Shown: positions 44,360-59,239, counted from the stretch's first letter. The stretch: 64,000 nucleotides of DNA from Microcebus murinus (GCF_040939455.1 NC_134120.1:1418501-1482500); one strand, 5' to 3'. Numbers and translations are program-made. Notes: generated from the letters alone by a model not told the origin.

Positions 44360-44740
44360 TGGTGGAAGTTATTCATGCCTCCCTGGTTCGATGCACAGCC
44401 TTCCAGGGCTGGTTTTAATTCACACTGGTTCCCAAAGTATAACAAACAGCGCAGCTGCGCTTCAGAGAGATGCCAGGCTGCAGTGCCAGCCAACAGGGTT
44501 CCAAGGCACAGGACGAGGAAGGCAGGCTCGCCGGCGCTACGGCCACGAAGGCAAAGCGCATGGCAGCACTGGGGCGATTACGCGGAGAATGCAAGACACG
44601 ACGGATCAAAGCATCTTTGAAACTGAGGCCGGAATAATTATTCTTAAGTTTGCCACTGGTGGTCTCAATTCCTCATTGCGTTTTGGATATTGAGACACGG
44701 CTTTAATGGCAGAATAAGTAGCGCCTTGTCTGAAGGGCAC
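44360..44740. promoter_or_regulatory. Candidate conserved non-coding element
   Basis: CpG-bearing repeat-free text that becomes AT-richer, with GCCGGAATAATTATTCTTAAG near 44623-44647, where AATAATTATT is a perfect palindrome of homeodomain-like half sites. A 112-codon frame crosses it without family features. Confidence 0.4.
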
Positions 44741-47576
<2,836 letters not shown>

Positions 47577-47973
47577 TTAACATGAGAACAATCATACTTC
47601 CACAACATTAAATAAATAAAACCAAATGTTTGATTTTTATAACCTTCTCTTAAACATACTTGAAAGTTATTTAAACTCATTATTTTCTAAGGTAAGATGT
47701 AAATGGCATTTATTTTTCTCGCTTTATTGCAGTGGCGAGAGCCTTCAGTAAAAGGCGGAATCACAGCGGTGGAAGCAGACGCCCAACTTTGTTTGTGATC
47801 TTTAAGTAAAAGGCTTTTACATTAAATACGTTAGTCTTATGATAGAGGTTTCATTTGTGGAAGTTAGATGACCATTATATCTAAATAATTCATCAAGTAG
47901 TTAAAGACGACACAGGCTACAAGACTGATGAACCTAAAAAAAAAAAATCACACTTTCTGAAAGAATCGAGGAA
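47577..47973. other. Unique AT-rich intergenic DNA
   Basis: No gene and no named repeat. Ends in an A-run at about 47936-47947 before an L1 3' fragment. Confidence 0.5.
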
Positions 47974-48170
47974 TAAAACCCCACATACTGTGTTTTCGTT
48001 TATATGAAATGTCTATAAACGGTAATTCTGTAGACTCTGAAAGAACAGGGTTAGTCTGGGTGTGGACTGACTTGCTATTAAACACGGGGGATCGTTTTGG
48101 GGGTGACTGGAATGCTCTAGAATTACGTTTCAATGGTTACACAGCTATGCAAAAAAAAAACACCCCTCAA
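47974..48170 (+). mobile_element. Ancient L1 (L1M-type) 3' UTR fragment
   Basis: The phrases CACATACTGTGTTTTCGTTT, TATATGAAATGTCTATAAAC, GGTAATTCTGTAGACTCTG and GATCGTTTTGGGGGTGACTG (48088 on), then GAATGCTCTAGAATTACG, match the order of an old L1 3' UTR. The end near 48170 is unclear. No ORF2 remains. Confidence 0.65.
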
Positions 48171-50269
48171 TGTTTGTTCTAAAAAATCGGGTAATGGACT
48201 CAAAACTAGAAATAATACGGTAATAGGCCGTTTGTTAGCCCAGCTTCTTCAGGAAGATCCAGCATCACACGAGCTCTCGAGGAGTTTAAACTTTTACTAT
48301 GAATACTCCAAAATAAAGAGTACCCCAAATTGGAACTTAGAAGACTCTTTTTCCTTATTTCATTCGTGAGTTTGGGCAGGTTGCAGGGCCCACTCTTTAT
48401 CTTTCTGTCACATTTAATTCTGTGTCTCGTTTTTACCTGCTTCTTCGGGAAGGTTTCACATTGTTCTTCCACTGCTCTGACTCAATTTTCCGACATAAAT
48501 TGGCAAGAAGCTCCTTCTTGTCTCCACCCACCGTCACAGGCAGGGCAGTGAGACCGTTTCGGGGCTCAGACCTACCCTGGACGCGCGCTCACGGAGGGGT
48601 TTGCGCCTACACAGTCCGCCCCTGCCTGCGCCTTGGCTTGCCGGAGCTGCCGGAGAGCCCCCTGCCACGCTTGCCTAGCAGGTTTAAGTAGCGAATTTTA
48701 TTTGAACATTTTTTTAAATTGTCAGTTTATATTTCAGATCAGGAACTTCATAAGGCAATGGATGTGTGGATTTAGGCTCTCAAGAGGGAGGTAAAACTTA
48801 AAAACCTGGATTTTGAGATCCTACCTGGAATCGGACGTGCCCATGTAGGGCCGTAAGGGAGGAAACCCCACCCGCGAGACACAGTGAGGGAGAGGAGGAC
48901 CCTGGGGAGAACTGTTTCATGGATAGACGTTGGAATCAGGAAGGAGAGTGAGCAGGGAGGGAGGAAAATACAGGAGGAGACTACAGTTGCTATCCCAAAA
49001 GGAAAAAGGGCAGAATTTTACGAGGCGAGAGAAACAGCAGGGATGAAGACCTGAAGTCATCCATCCCACGCGCTGGTCCACAGACGGCTGCTGACGTCTG
49101 GGGGCCGTCGTGTTCCAGACGGGGCTGTGGGCTGCAGACGGACTGAAACGGGGTGACGGGCACGTGGTGCTGAGGACCAGGGACAGGATTTTGGTGGTGA
49201 AGAGAAGGATGGTGTGGCGTGCAGGCTTTGACTGTGTCTCTCGGGTTTGTGGGGAGGTGGGCGTGAGGGCAGCTGTGATGGGAATAGGCAGGCTGGGGAC
49301 GGCCACTGCGGTTTTTGTGACACAACTGAGGAAAGAACAGCAGGGACACAGTAAGGACCAGCGAGGAGTGAGGAAGAGCAGGGTCCACAGCCAGGGCGAG
49401 CGCAGGGGGGTCGGACGTGAGAACAGGCATCCCGGGAGGGGGGGGGAATCGGCGGAGAGCGGTTTGCAAGGACACGGGGTGGCCGGCTGGCCTTTCCTGC
49501 CAGCAGTCATGTGGAGCCGGGGACCACGACTCCAGCGCCTTCGCTGACGCCGGCCGTGATCAGCGAATCCCACTGGCCTGCAGGTTGGAATCACCTTTCA
49601 ACTCAGGAAACTGCACTCAGTTGCCTTTCGCTCCTCCTTTGTTTTGATCCTCTGGTCTGCTCCTTAGACACATCCGTGAGTTTCAGGTGGAAATGCCACG
49701 TCTTTGTCATTTTCATCAGTTGCCCTTCCGGAGAGCGTCCTGCTGTCTCACGGCACTGTTTAAACTTCCTTCCGTCGGCTCTCCTCTCACTGAACTTAGT
49801 GAGAATGTGACTCCTGTCTTTATTGCATTCGTTTGTTTTTATACAAGTTCTTCTCCGATTCTGGTTATCTCCATGATGCTTCCTCGTCATGCTTTCGCAG
49901 TTCAGAGACCCTTCTGATGGCAGAACAATTCTTACTCTCTTATTTTAGTATCTATGAGACAGATAGCCTCTTAAATGACCTATTCCTATAAAAATCATTC
50001 TCAGATCATGTTCACCCTTTTCCTCCTGGTCTTTGGCACACTGTCATTGTCTACAGTTTATATCACCATGAGCAGACGATGACCCATTCTGCACTAGATA
50101 CACAAGAGCAGAGAAGCAGCAGGTGTGTGCTTGACGGCTTCACACTGCATGTCGGTTTGGCACTCTCACCTGTCTGGGTCAGCTGATAAAGGCAGAGGCC
50201 GCCTGGCCCATGCAGAGCACGCATTCGCCTAGCGCGGGCGCACTGTGCCGAACCGGGAGAGTCTCATAG
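48171..50269. other. Unique intergenic DNA with G-rich block
   Basis: AT-rich to about 48530, then GC-rich. The plus strand from 48870 to 49500 is unusually purine- and G-rich (AGGGAGGAAA, GGGAGGGGGGGGGAATC near 49433-49450). A 225-codon minus-strand frame (48917-49594) is Pro/Ser-rich because of this skew. No named repeat was recognised with confidence. Confidence 0.45.
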
Positions 50270-53095
50270 TCCAGGGAATGTTAATTTTGTTAAGTCATGT
50301 ATTACAAAATATCTCACCATTTCACCAAAATTGTTTAACTAATTGGCATAAAGTTCTCCATTTTATTTTCTTATTTCCTTTTAATATATGCAGAATATAT
50401 AGGGATATTATCTCTTTTATTTCTGATATTTGTAATTTGTATGCTTTCTTTTTCTATTGCTTTAGCTAAGGTTTTATCAATTCTGTTTTTTCTAGTGGCC
50501 ATCTCTTGCCTTTATTATTTTCCTCTGTGCTTTTTTCTCTACTTGGTTGTATTCCATTCTATCACTTCTTCCTTCTGCATTTTTTTTTTTTGGCTTAATT
50601 CACTCCATTCTTATTAACTTCCTTAGGCTCTATCATAGAGTTTAAACCTCTCCTTCATAATATAAGCATTTAAAATATCAACTTGCCTTAAGAGCTGTTA
50701 TTCTTGCACCTTATGTTCTAATTCCTTGAGATTTCTGTTGTAGTGTAGACTTCTTTAGGAGAGTCTTGCTTAATTTTCAAATGATTGGACATTTTGAAAA
50801 TATTTTATTTTTATTGATATCTAATATAATTTTGTTATGGTCAGACTCTTTGGTACAAGTTCAATCCTTTAAAATTTATTGAGATTTACTGTAGGGCACA
50901 GAGTATGGTCTCTATTGGTGAAAGTTCCAGGTGCACTCGAAAATAGTCTGTATTTGCTGTTGCTGCACATAGAATTTTATAAGTATCAATTAGTCAACTT
51001 TGTTGACAATGGTGTCTGCTACATCCATATTGACTTTTTTGTGTTTATCTGTTTCAACAATTACAAAGAGAATGGTGTTACAGTCTCCAACTGTGTGAGA
51101 ATTTGTCAATTTCTTTCTTTAGTTCTATTTTGCCTCAAGTATTCTGTGCCTCTGATACTACATTACTACATCTGCTTGATGTACTCACCTTTTATATTTA
51201 TAAATTGAACTTCTTCATCTTAAGTTTTTATTTTTTCCTGGATATTAATATAACAGGTTAGTATACTTGATGTTTATATAATAAAGTTGTACATATTTTT
51301 ACTCTTGACATTTCTATGATTTTATAATTAAATTATGCCTCTTATAAACAGTACATAGTTTGGTCTTTCTTTTCTATGCATTCTGAAAATCTTTTCCTTT
51401 TAATGGTAGTGTCAATTACATTAATATTTAATGTAATTCTTAATATGATTTGGATTCAAACTTAACAACTTGCTATTTGTTTTCATTTTTTTTTCCCTGT
51501 CCTTTTTTCCCTTTCTCCTACCTTCTTTTTGCTCAATCAAGTAATTTTTAGTACGGCATTCTTTCTCTTCTATTGCCTATTAACTATTCTTGCCTTTGTT
51601 TTTTAATTTTCTCTTAGATAAAACTTAACTTATTATGGTCAACACTAAAGTAACATTATGCCACTATATGTTTAATGTAAGAATCTTACAACATCCTCCA
51701 CTTTTTATATTATTATTGTCATGTTTCACTTTTGTATTTGTTATAAAGCCCAAACTACATTGTTAAAGAGTTTATTTTGTTTTAAACAGTAATTTTACTT
51801 TTAAATAATTTTAAAACAAGGCATAGTTAAGAAAATATTCTTTCATATATTTAAATATTACTGTATATATTCCTCTAATAATTTTTTAAAAGGGAGAAAT
51901 AATTAAGAAAATATTCCAACATGTTTGCAATATTCTGTTATCTGCATTCATTCTTGTAACTCCTTATTTCACTGTGACATCAGTTTGATTCTGGGAGAAA
52001 TTTCTTTAGCATTTTCTTATAGTGCAAAGCTGCTGGCAACAAATTTTCTAAGCTTTTATTTGTCTGAAAATGTCTTTATTTCCTCTTAACTTTTGGGAGA
52101 TGTATTTACTAGATATTGTAGTCTATGTTGGCATTGTTTTAATTTTTTTTTTCAACTTTTGAAAGAGGTTGCTTCATTGTCTTTTGGTTTGAATTATCTA
52201 ATGGGAAACATCTTTGTACTTATGTATATGACATCTTTTTTCCCCGGTCTATTTATGAGACTTTTATTACTTCTTTTTATTTGGTTTGTTTGAGTTTTTC
52301 TGGATCTGTAGGTTGATGTGTTTGGTTAAATGTAGAAAATTTTTTTCAATATTTATTTAAAGATGTATATTTTATTCTGGCTCATTCTCTCTCTCTTGTG
52401 TTTTTTTCTGGGACTCAAATTACTTTTATATTTGTCTAATTGATGTTGCCCACAGGTCATTAGGCTCTAGTATTTTGTTGTTGTTGTTTTGTTTATTTTG
52501 CTTTATTTCTTTTTACTCCCTGTGATTAGGATGGATTATTTCTGCTCATGTATTTTCAAGTTCATTGATTCTTTATATTGTTGTGTTCTTTCTTCTGTTG
52601 GTCCCATCTAATATTTTTTTTTAATTTCAGGGATCATATTTTCACATATGGAATTTCCCTTTTCTCAATTTCCAATTCTTTTCAGCTTTCATTACTCTTT
52701 TGAAATTCTCTATCATCACAACTATTTTTATCTATTTTATCTGCCTACTTACAAGATTCTTTTACATATAACTTAATATGTTAAAGTCATTGTTCATTCC
52801 AAAATCTAGGTCATTTGTAGGTCTGTTAATATTGGCTGCTTTTCCCCTTGACTATGAGTTTCATGTTCCTATTTATTTGCCTGTGTAGTATTTTTACTTA
52901 TTTTCTTACTGTGCAATGGGTGTTGTTAATGATATGTTGTTGGCACTCTGGATTTTGTTATCTTTCTCTAAAAATTTTTACATTTATAGCAGGTATTAAA
53001 TTACCAAGTCTAGCCACCCTTGAAAGACCAATTCAAATGCCACTTCATCTCCTGTCTTCATCACGCAGTCAGTAGTAACCTTTGTCTCCTGAAAA
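50270..53095 (-). mobile_element. Ancient antisense L1 (L1M/HAL1-type), about 2.8 kb
   Basis: T-rich plus strand that reads as the complement of an old L1. Landmarks in order: AATTTTGTTATGGTCAGACT near 50829, AATTTATTGAGATTTACTG near 50873, CAGAGTATGGTCTCTATTGG near 50899, GTTACAGTCTCCAACTGTG near 51077, TACATTAATATTTAATGTAA near 51417, and AATGTCTTTATTTCCTCTTA near 52069. The part up to about 51450 corresponds to the ORF2 endonuclease/RT side and the rest to upstream L1 sequence. Every frame is heavily broken. The MITE at 53102 follows within a few bases of its end. Confidence 0.85.
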
Positions 53096-53101
53096 CTTAT
53101 A

Positions 53102-53541
53102 CCGTGTTGCCCCGAAAATAAGACAGGGTCTTATATTTAGTTTTCCTCAAGAAGACACCCTAGGGCTTATTTTCAGGGGATGTGTTATTTTTTTTTAAGT
53201 ACGGTACAACAATCTACATTGATTCAAATATAGTTAAGTCGTCTTCTTCTGGAACATCTTCCTAACTCTCCAAACCCCGAATTCCATCCTGAATTTCTTG
53301 TGACTCTATTTCCTTTAGAACCATCAGCCCCGATCTCTCCTGTGGAGCACTAGAGCTCTCATGGGGCAGATGAGAAGGGCTGCTCGTCTTCTTTCCCACT
53401 CCGTGACAAAATGCATGGGTTGTGCAGATGCGCTGCGTCACTAGGTCTTATTTTCGGGGTGGGGCTTCTATTGTGAAAATGTTTAGAAATCCTGCCTAAG
53501 GGCTTATTTTATGGGTAGGTCTTATTTTTGGGGAAACACGG
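53102..53541. mobile_element. TA-inserted MITE, copy 2 (pogo/Tc1-mariner type)
   Basis: A 440-bp element flanked by TA on both sides (53100-53101 and 53542-53543). Terminal inverted repeats are CCGTGTTGCCCCGAAAATAAG and its near mirror CTTATTTTTGGGGAAACACGG. It is collinear with copy 1 at 34093-34534 and visibly similar along the whole length. Minus-strand translation gives KEIESQEIQDGIRGLES, a stop, then EDVPEEDDLTIFESM and a stop. This is the likely C-terminal tail of the lost parent transposase, with its acidic end. Confidence 0.83.
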
Positions 53542-53693
53542 TATACTCAGTTGAGAAAGGCAAACGCAGTCAGCAGTGGAACAGCTTTCTCGTGCTGTGG
53601 TTCAGCAAAAATCAAAGGTGGAGGGAAGGATGCCATATAAATGTCAGTCTTAACTGGATTTTAAAATTCATTTAAGGAAAACTGTTCAGATTA
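53542..53693. other. Unique DNA between repeats
   Basis: Short unique AT-leaning stretch, no gene or repeat recognised. Confidence 0.5.
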
Positions 53694-54010
53694 TCTAACG
53701 AATGTCCACTGTGTACTGAGGACGTGGTTCCAGGCTGTACCAAGACAACTATTATCCAATCTCTCAAACTGATAGCATCTCCCAAAAGAGTGAAAAATAA
53801 AATAATTCATTACAATGAGGCCACTGGAAAAGCCGTTGAAGGACTTTACGGAAAGGAGGGACGTGATCAAATTCACATTCTCTCAAAATCCGTCCAGTGG
53901 ACAGGTTGAAACAGCGCGGGCAGGACAGTGTGGAGACGGACCGGTGGCGCGTTGCTGTGATCCAGGTGAGAGATTGCGGGGGCCGGAGGGAGAGGAAAGG
54001 AGTAATAGGA
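53694..54010 (+). mobile_element. Ancient mammalian interspersed repeat, unnamed
   Basis: Starts with a GTGTACTGAGGACGTGGTTCC phrase. It passes through AAAAGCCGTTGAAGGACTTT, GGAGGGACGTGATCAAATTC and CAGTGTGGAGACGGA to GTGATCCAGGTGAGAGATTG. This order recurs widely in mammalian genomes as an old dispersed repeat in my recollection, but I cannot name the family safely. Confidence 0.45.
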
Positions 54011-55014
54011 GGGACAGACTGAGAACACACAAGGACGCATCCTGATTAGTCTCGGGAGGAGGAGAGGGACTGGGACTGCCTTCAGGCCTGACCGAGGCAG
54101 GCGGCAACGCAACACGGAACACAGGCCGCACGACAGTGGGGATGCCTGGTCTGGGGGAGCCCCTGGTGTCTCACAGTCCCCAAACGTGGGGCTTCTGTCC
54201 TCCAGGGCTTGGCCTGCTGAGTCACCTGTCAGGCTCAGCCTGGTTATGAGACCCCTCCCGCCTGAGCCCCAAGCCCCAGCGCTTCCACATAGCGAGTCTC
54301 AGTTTCCCCACTGCGCTCTCCGGCCGTGCCCTGCGTGGGTCAGGGGCCAGTGCTCGCAAACCAGCTGGACGGGGCGGGCACCACTGGTGGGAGACAGTAA
54401 GAGCATTAGAGTAAACCCTGCTTCAAGAGGAGCCCCTACCCCCGAGATTCAGTCTGCAGCACCTAAAAAAACGTGCATGTGAAGTTTTAGCAACGAAACT
54501 TAATGAACTATGAAAACGGGCAGGTGATCGGTGAGTTCCTGCCCTGCAAAGGCCGACGGTCCCCCTGTGCTCGGGGAGAGAACGGGACCTGGAGCTGCTC
54601 TGAGGTGGGAGGGCGGGTGCCCATAGGCCCCCCCCACTCGGGATTCCAGCTCAGCCCGGGGGTTCCTGGGGGCGCAGGAGGGGACTGCAGAGGATGCAGC
54701 CAGGTGTCACCTGCCACCTTACTCCAGCTCCTCTGACTAAACCAACCCTGGCAGAAGCAAGGACAGCCATGGCAGCTACTGGCAGCAGGACTGGGTTGGG
54801 AGGCAGCCCCAGAGAGAGCTGAAGGGTCGAGGGACTTCTCACATGCCTCTCCTTCTTTCTCAGGCCAGCACCACTCTCCCCTCAGAGAGGGGGCGGGGGC
54901 AGGGGCAGGAGGAAGACGTGGGGGCCCTTCTGCCGCAGCCCTGGGCCTCCTCGCTGCAGAGAAGACCTGCTGTCCCCAGGACACTGTCCTTCCTAAAGCC
55001 ACCTGTCCTGCATC
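54011..55014. other. GC-rich unique intergenic DNA
   Basis: No gene and no named repeat. A G-quadruplex-prone run, GAGGGGGCGGGGGCAGGGGC, lies at about 54886-54907. Overlapping frames up to 164 codons on both strands follow composition. Confidence 0.5.
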
Positions 55015-55356
55015 CCTGATCCGTCTGCTGAAGCCCTAACTCCAGGCCCCCAGAATGGCTGTTTGGACACAGGGCCCTCAGAGAAGTCGTGGAGGTAAAA
55101 CGTCTCGGAGAGTTTCTGATCCAACAGGACCGGTGTCCCCATGAGAAGAGAGGACGCAGGCGCAGGCAGAGGGAAGACCACGGAGGACGCAGGGCGGAGA
55201 CGGCCATCTGCCGGCGGGGGAGGCCTCGCCCGAAACCAGCCCTGGTGGAGCCTCGTCTTGGACTCCGGGCTCCAGAATTGGGAGGAGTTAATGTGCGCTG
55301 CGCAGGCCGCCCAGTCTGGGGCATTTTGTTATGTCGGCCCAGCAAACTGATAGGCA
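55015..55356 (-). mobile_element. MaLR (MLT1-type) solo LTR, antisense
   Basis: Clear order of MLT1 phrases in reverse orientation: GAAGCCCTAACTCCAGGCCC, CCGGTGTCCCCATGAGAAG, CAGAGGGAAGACCACGGAG, GGCCATCTGCC, CTTGGACTCCGGGCTCCAG, then GCCCAGTCTGGGGCATTTTG and CAGCAAACTGATAGGC at the end. Good length for a full LTR and no internal sequence, so solo. CpGs are unusually well kept for such an old element. Confidence 0.78.
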
Positions 55357-55689
55357 TAGGGTCCCGGAGTTTTACGGTCTCCAGTAACATGCTCCTCGTT
55401 TATGTCTGAGGCCCCGTCAGAACGGCCCTCACTGTCCATATTTCCACCGGCGTTGGGGCACGGCCACTTAGGTCGTCCCTAAGGAGATCGGACTCCCCGG
55501 CCCCCAGCCCTCCCCTTCTGACCCTCATGGGGACCACCCTGGCACTTCCTTTCCGCACTTCGGGATTGTCCCAGCACGCTCCGCAACGCCGTTCCAGCCT
55601 CTGCCGCTCGCCCGGTTCCAAAGCAGCTCCCACGCTTCCCGGTGTTTGTCACGGCAACATCCCACGCCTCCTGCGCCGGTTCTGTCTCA
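55357..55689. other. GC-rich unique DNA between two LTRs
   Basis: No named repeat or gene. CpG-bearing, with a minus-strand frame of 77 codons lacking features. Confidence 0.5.
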
Positions 55690-56010
55690 GCTCATTCATG
55701 CCGCTGTAACAGAATACCTGAGGCCGGGCCGTTTGTGAATACCAGGAACCTATTTCTCACAGCTTGGAAGCAGGGGAGTCCCAGATCAAGGCACTGGTGT
55801 CCGGGGAGGGTCTCTGTGCGGAGTCCTCGTGTGGTGGAAGGAGGAGCAGGCCACACGCCGTGAGGAGCATCCTACGAGGGCCCCAAGCCCACGCGTGGGG
55901 GAGGAGCCCGGGCCTGAGCTCCTCTCGAAGCCGCACCTCCTGACTCGCCCCACGGGCAGCACCTGCATTTGGGAAGGGACCTGTGTCAACAGTGGCATCT
56001 GGATTGCTGG
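55690..56010 (+). mobile_element. MaLR-like solo LTR
   Basis: AGCTCATTCATGCCGCTGTA, ACAGAATACCTGAGGCCGGG, CCTATTTCTCACAGCTTGGA and GTCCCAGATCAAGGCACTGG, followed by GTGTCCGGGGAGGGTCTC, give the 5' half of a mammalian MaLR LTR. The 3' half (GCCGCACCTCCTGACTCGCC, ATTTGGGAAGGGAC) is more diverged. Boundaries are approximate. Confidence 0.6.
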
Positions 56011-56399
56011 TTTGCTTGTGAAATGTCACGTCTATTTTTAGCATCACGTAATTTATAACCAAAGAGCCAAACGGTTCTTAACGGCTTTTTTAAAAAAAAT
56101 CACATAGCCCTTTGCAAATTGGAAGAAATTCTTACGTATTCAGCCCCCTAGAATTTCTGAAATGAGCTTAATCCTGCATAGGACACAACTGATAAAAGTT
56201 TCAGGAGGTTCTGTGCCTCCGAAGGTCAGTAAGAGCACCCCAGATACACAGGTGTCTGGGCCACAGGCGGAAAGCTTTTGCTGTGACCCTTCTCTGCTAC
56301 CTGCTCTGTTACTTCTACCAAGATTAATATTAATACATTTATATTTAACTAACCCATCTTTCCATTTAGAGTCACGCTGATTCTGGCAACACAACTATA
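56011..56399. other. Unique DNA with possible old DNA-transposon trace
   Basis: AACGGTTCTTAACGGC near 56069 and a GCCCTTTGCAAATTGG-like step resemble an old hAT-type MER element, but too weakly to name. The rest is unique. Confidence 0.35.
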
Positions 56400-57020
56400 A
56401 AAAAGAAACACTACTTCCTTCGAATTCATGCACCACTCTCCCGAATATGACAAAGAAAAATAAACTGAACATATGGGCGTAGGGGGTTAAACTTAACAAG
56501 TGGGAAACTCATTTGCTTCTTGAGATAGAAAATGTATTCATCTGGCACTGAGCAATAACAGCTATAAATACAGTGTGTAAATATTTTATGAATACAACTC
56601 GCTAATTTCAGCAACGCCCAAAACAGACGCCTCATCTACGTGATGGCAACTCGCGTCTGGGCTGCAGGTTGGCTCACTGGTGTGTGGTTCACGCTCCATT
56701 CCAAACACAGACCTCTCAGAACCATGTGCGAGAGCTTAACTAATCTGCTCTCTTTACTAAAGCATGCATAATATGCCTAAGTATTGCTAATTCAGCAGTG
56801 AAAAATAAATTACACTTTTAAGCCAAACAATTAACACTCAACTTTAAATGCTGCTTGCTAGAGCAAGGGGGAGCGAGTGCAGGCTGCTCCCAGCCGCACA
56901 GTCCTGCCGAACTCGTCGGCTGGAATTAGATTCATATTTCCCCATAAATCTCTAAGCTACTTTATAAATTAATTCTTCTAAGATCGACGTAAATTAAAGC
57001 ACAATGGTTTGTGGGCTTCC
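56400..57020. promoter_or_regulatory. Strong candidate conserved non-coding element
   Basis: Repeat-free sequence in two AT-rich lobes (56420-56600 and 56730-57005), with GC-rich inserts such as the one at 56860-56920. Words include GCTATAAATACAG, AAGCATGCATAATATGCC, GCCAAACAATTAACACTC and TTTATAAATTAATTCTTC, ending in GATCGACGTAAATTAAAGCACAATGG from 56983 in short pieces. There is no coding frame, and CpGs are kept (GATCGACG). Enhancer-like. Confidence 0.48.
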
Positions 57021-59239
57021 CAGCTCCGAAGCGGTTCGGTGAGCACCCTGTGAGCACCGAGGCACCAAGCAAAATAGGTCACCCTGGACAGAGGTTCCCT
57101 GCAGGGTGGCAGGCGGCTCCAAGGTGATGAGGGCTGGGGACCCCCACCTAACACCCAGGGGCTAGAGGCCGTATCCCTGCCTCGGTTCCCCATGAGACCT
57201 TCTGTGGTGTGTCTCTGCCCAGCTCCCCATCCTCCTGCCGGGCACCTCCCTGGGTGCTCCCCAGGCTGGTCTAGCCACTCTCCGCCCCGCCCACCTCTCC
57301 CAGCTGGGTCCTTCCTTCACCGCCCGCAGCGCCCTCAGGCTCCACTGTGAACGCCTATGAGGTTCCCTCCCTCCCCAACCTGACCCCGCCCGGCGCAGCA
57401 CCCAGCCCAACGTTTCTGAGAAACGAGAGCACCTGGCCCAGTGCTAACCATAATCTGAAACTGTTCACACTTATTTCTCACCACCGTGGCTCTGAGCCTG
57501 TAGGTCTTGAGATCAGCCACCCCGCAGGTGGGAGCAGCAGGGACGGAGATGGTGCCACACCTGCTCTGAGTGGCCGGCCCTGTCTGCAGTCCCCGGCTGT
57601 GGTGTGTAGCGTCAGGTTTGGGGGTCCGCAGGCGGCTCTCCATGGGGACCCTCGTGTGCAAACACAACACAGAGCTCTCCAAATCCTGAAGCGGCCTTAC
57701 AAATACATCGACACCGTCTCCTTGTCAGGAAACACCCATGCGCAGACACACACGTATTCACTTCGGGCAGAACCCTACGACGGCCAACAGTCCACCCAGC
57801 AGCAGCCACTGCTAAAAAGCGACGTGCTGTGTGGCCCCACCATGACACATGGTCCTAGTACCTCCGCATCCTCACCTCCCGGTGGGGAGATCTGCACCGA
57901 GGCCCACGGAGCAGCCCTTGGGTGCCCCCAGCCTGCACAGCCTTGCAGGGGCTTGGGTGCCCGCCCTGCAGCCCCCTGCCGCCCTCTCTGCGATGCCCCA
58001 GCCCCACCACCCCATCTGGTCCCTCAGACCCCTGGGCACAGCACAAATTAAAAACGAGCTCCAGAAACGACCCGAGTCACATCCGGAATGCCACGCTTCC
58101 TAGGCACATGTGCTGCAGAGGAGCCTGTCTCGAAATACGACTGGGTTTTGTGAGGAGTGGTCCTTCGTGTTGGGGTGGGGGGTCGGTCTTCCACCTGGAG
58201 CCTGGGAAAGAGCACAGGCAGATCTGCAACGGGGGCAGGGCAGGCTGGGGGGACGCTGTGGCCGGCAGGGGGGAACCCCAAGGACCGGCACTGCAGACAC
58301 CTATCAGAGACCACCTCACGTGGTATTAACACAGGTTGAAACAACACAGGTCCCGGGTGCCAGAGGTCCTGGCGTCAAACACTCAGACTCAGTCACCAAG
58401 CTGCCCGTGCGGACAGAGCTGCGCCCACGCCGGACCATGTTGCCCCATTCACCGCGCCCAGCGCGCATGCCCAAAACGCAGGTTATCTTTCTTTTCAAAT
58501 TTCAGGTTTCAGACTTCCTTTCCAAGGTTGATTATATCCAATTCGATGTAGATTACTTATAGTTCGACACAGGTACATTTTCCCTGACGACATCCGAGCA
58601 ACACGCCATCGCGGGTGGCTGACGCAGGTGCATGAGGCGGTTCCACGGTCGTTGGCTGTTCTTTCTCCCTTCCAGGTGCTGTGGGGGGATGCCGAGTGTC
58701 CGGGCGGGAGGTGATTCCGGTGAAGGAGGAAGAGGGGCCTCGCTGCCCACTGGGCTCCTGCAGTCGCCAAGGGGTGGCAAAGCTCCTCTCAGAGCACCCT
58801 CCTGGTCATCGAGCTATTCATAGCTCCAGGGAACTCCATCTGGAGTTCCGGCCGCCTGGTCCATTACCACCTAGACCCTGTTCCTAGTGGACACCCTTCA
58901 AGGAAGGGAGCACAGCCTCGTTATTGTAAAGACGTGGAAGCGGACGCCGGGAGGAACCCACATGGACCAGCCATCTCCCTGAGGCACAGTGGGGTGGTAG
59001 CCTGGTCCCTCACCCGGTCTGCTCTTGGCAGGTGTGCACCAGAGACCATCTGCTATTGGATTTTACGTACAGGTTTGTTCTTATTGTTCCACTGGCAGCA
59101 TTGTGATAATGTCCTGAAATGAGCAATGCCAGGTGTTGAGCTAGCCCAGCAGAGATATTGACCACGTGCCGAGCAAGGCTGGGTGTCTGCTGCCATCTCC
59201 AGAGTGAGCATCCAGCCTTTGGAGAGTCCCGGTTCTCCT
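57021..59239. other. GC-rich unique intergenic DNA
   Basis: No gene or named repeat was recognised over 2.2 kb. Frames up to 234 codons (57347-58051 plus) overlap others on both strands. AT-richer text lies at 58490-58570 with GGTTGATTATATCCAATTCG-like words. Confidence 0.5.

Noticed and set aside
44386..44396. GGTTCGATGC resembling a tRNA T-arm
   Set aside because: No matching acceptor, D or anticodon arms could be placed around it.
48917..49594. Minus-strand frame of 225 codons, Pro/Ser-rich
   Set aside because: Explained by the G-rich, purine-skewed plus strand, and a second minus frame (48990-49475) is open over the same bases.
50245..53075. Several hydrophobic open frames suggesting small membrane proteins
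   Set aside because: They lie in the T-rich strand of an ancient antisense L1. The Phe/Leu/Ile richness is a consequence of the T-rich text.
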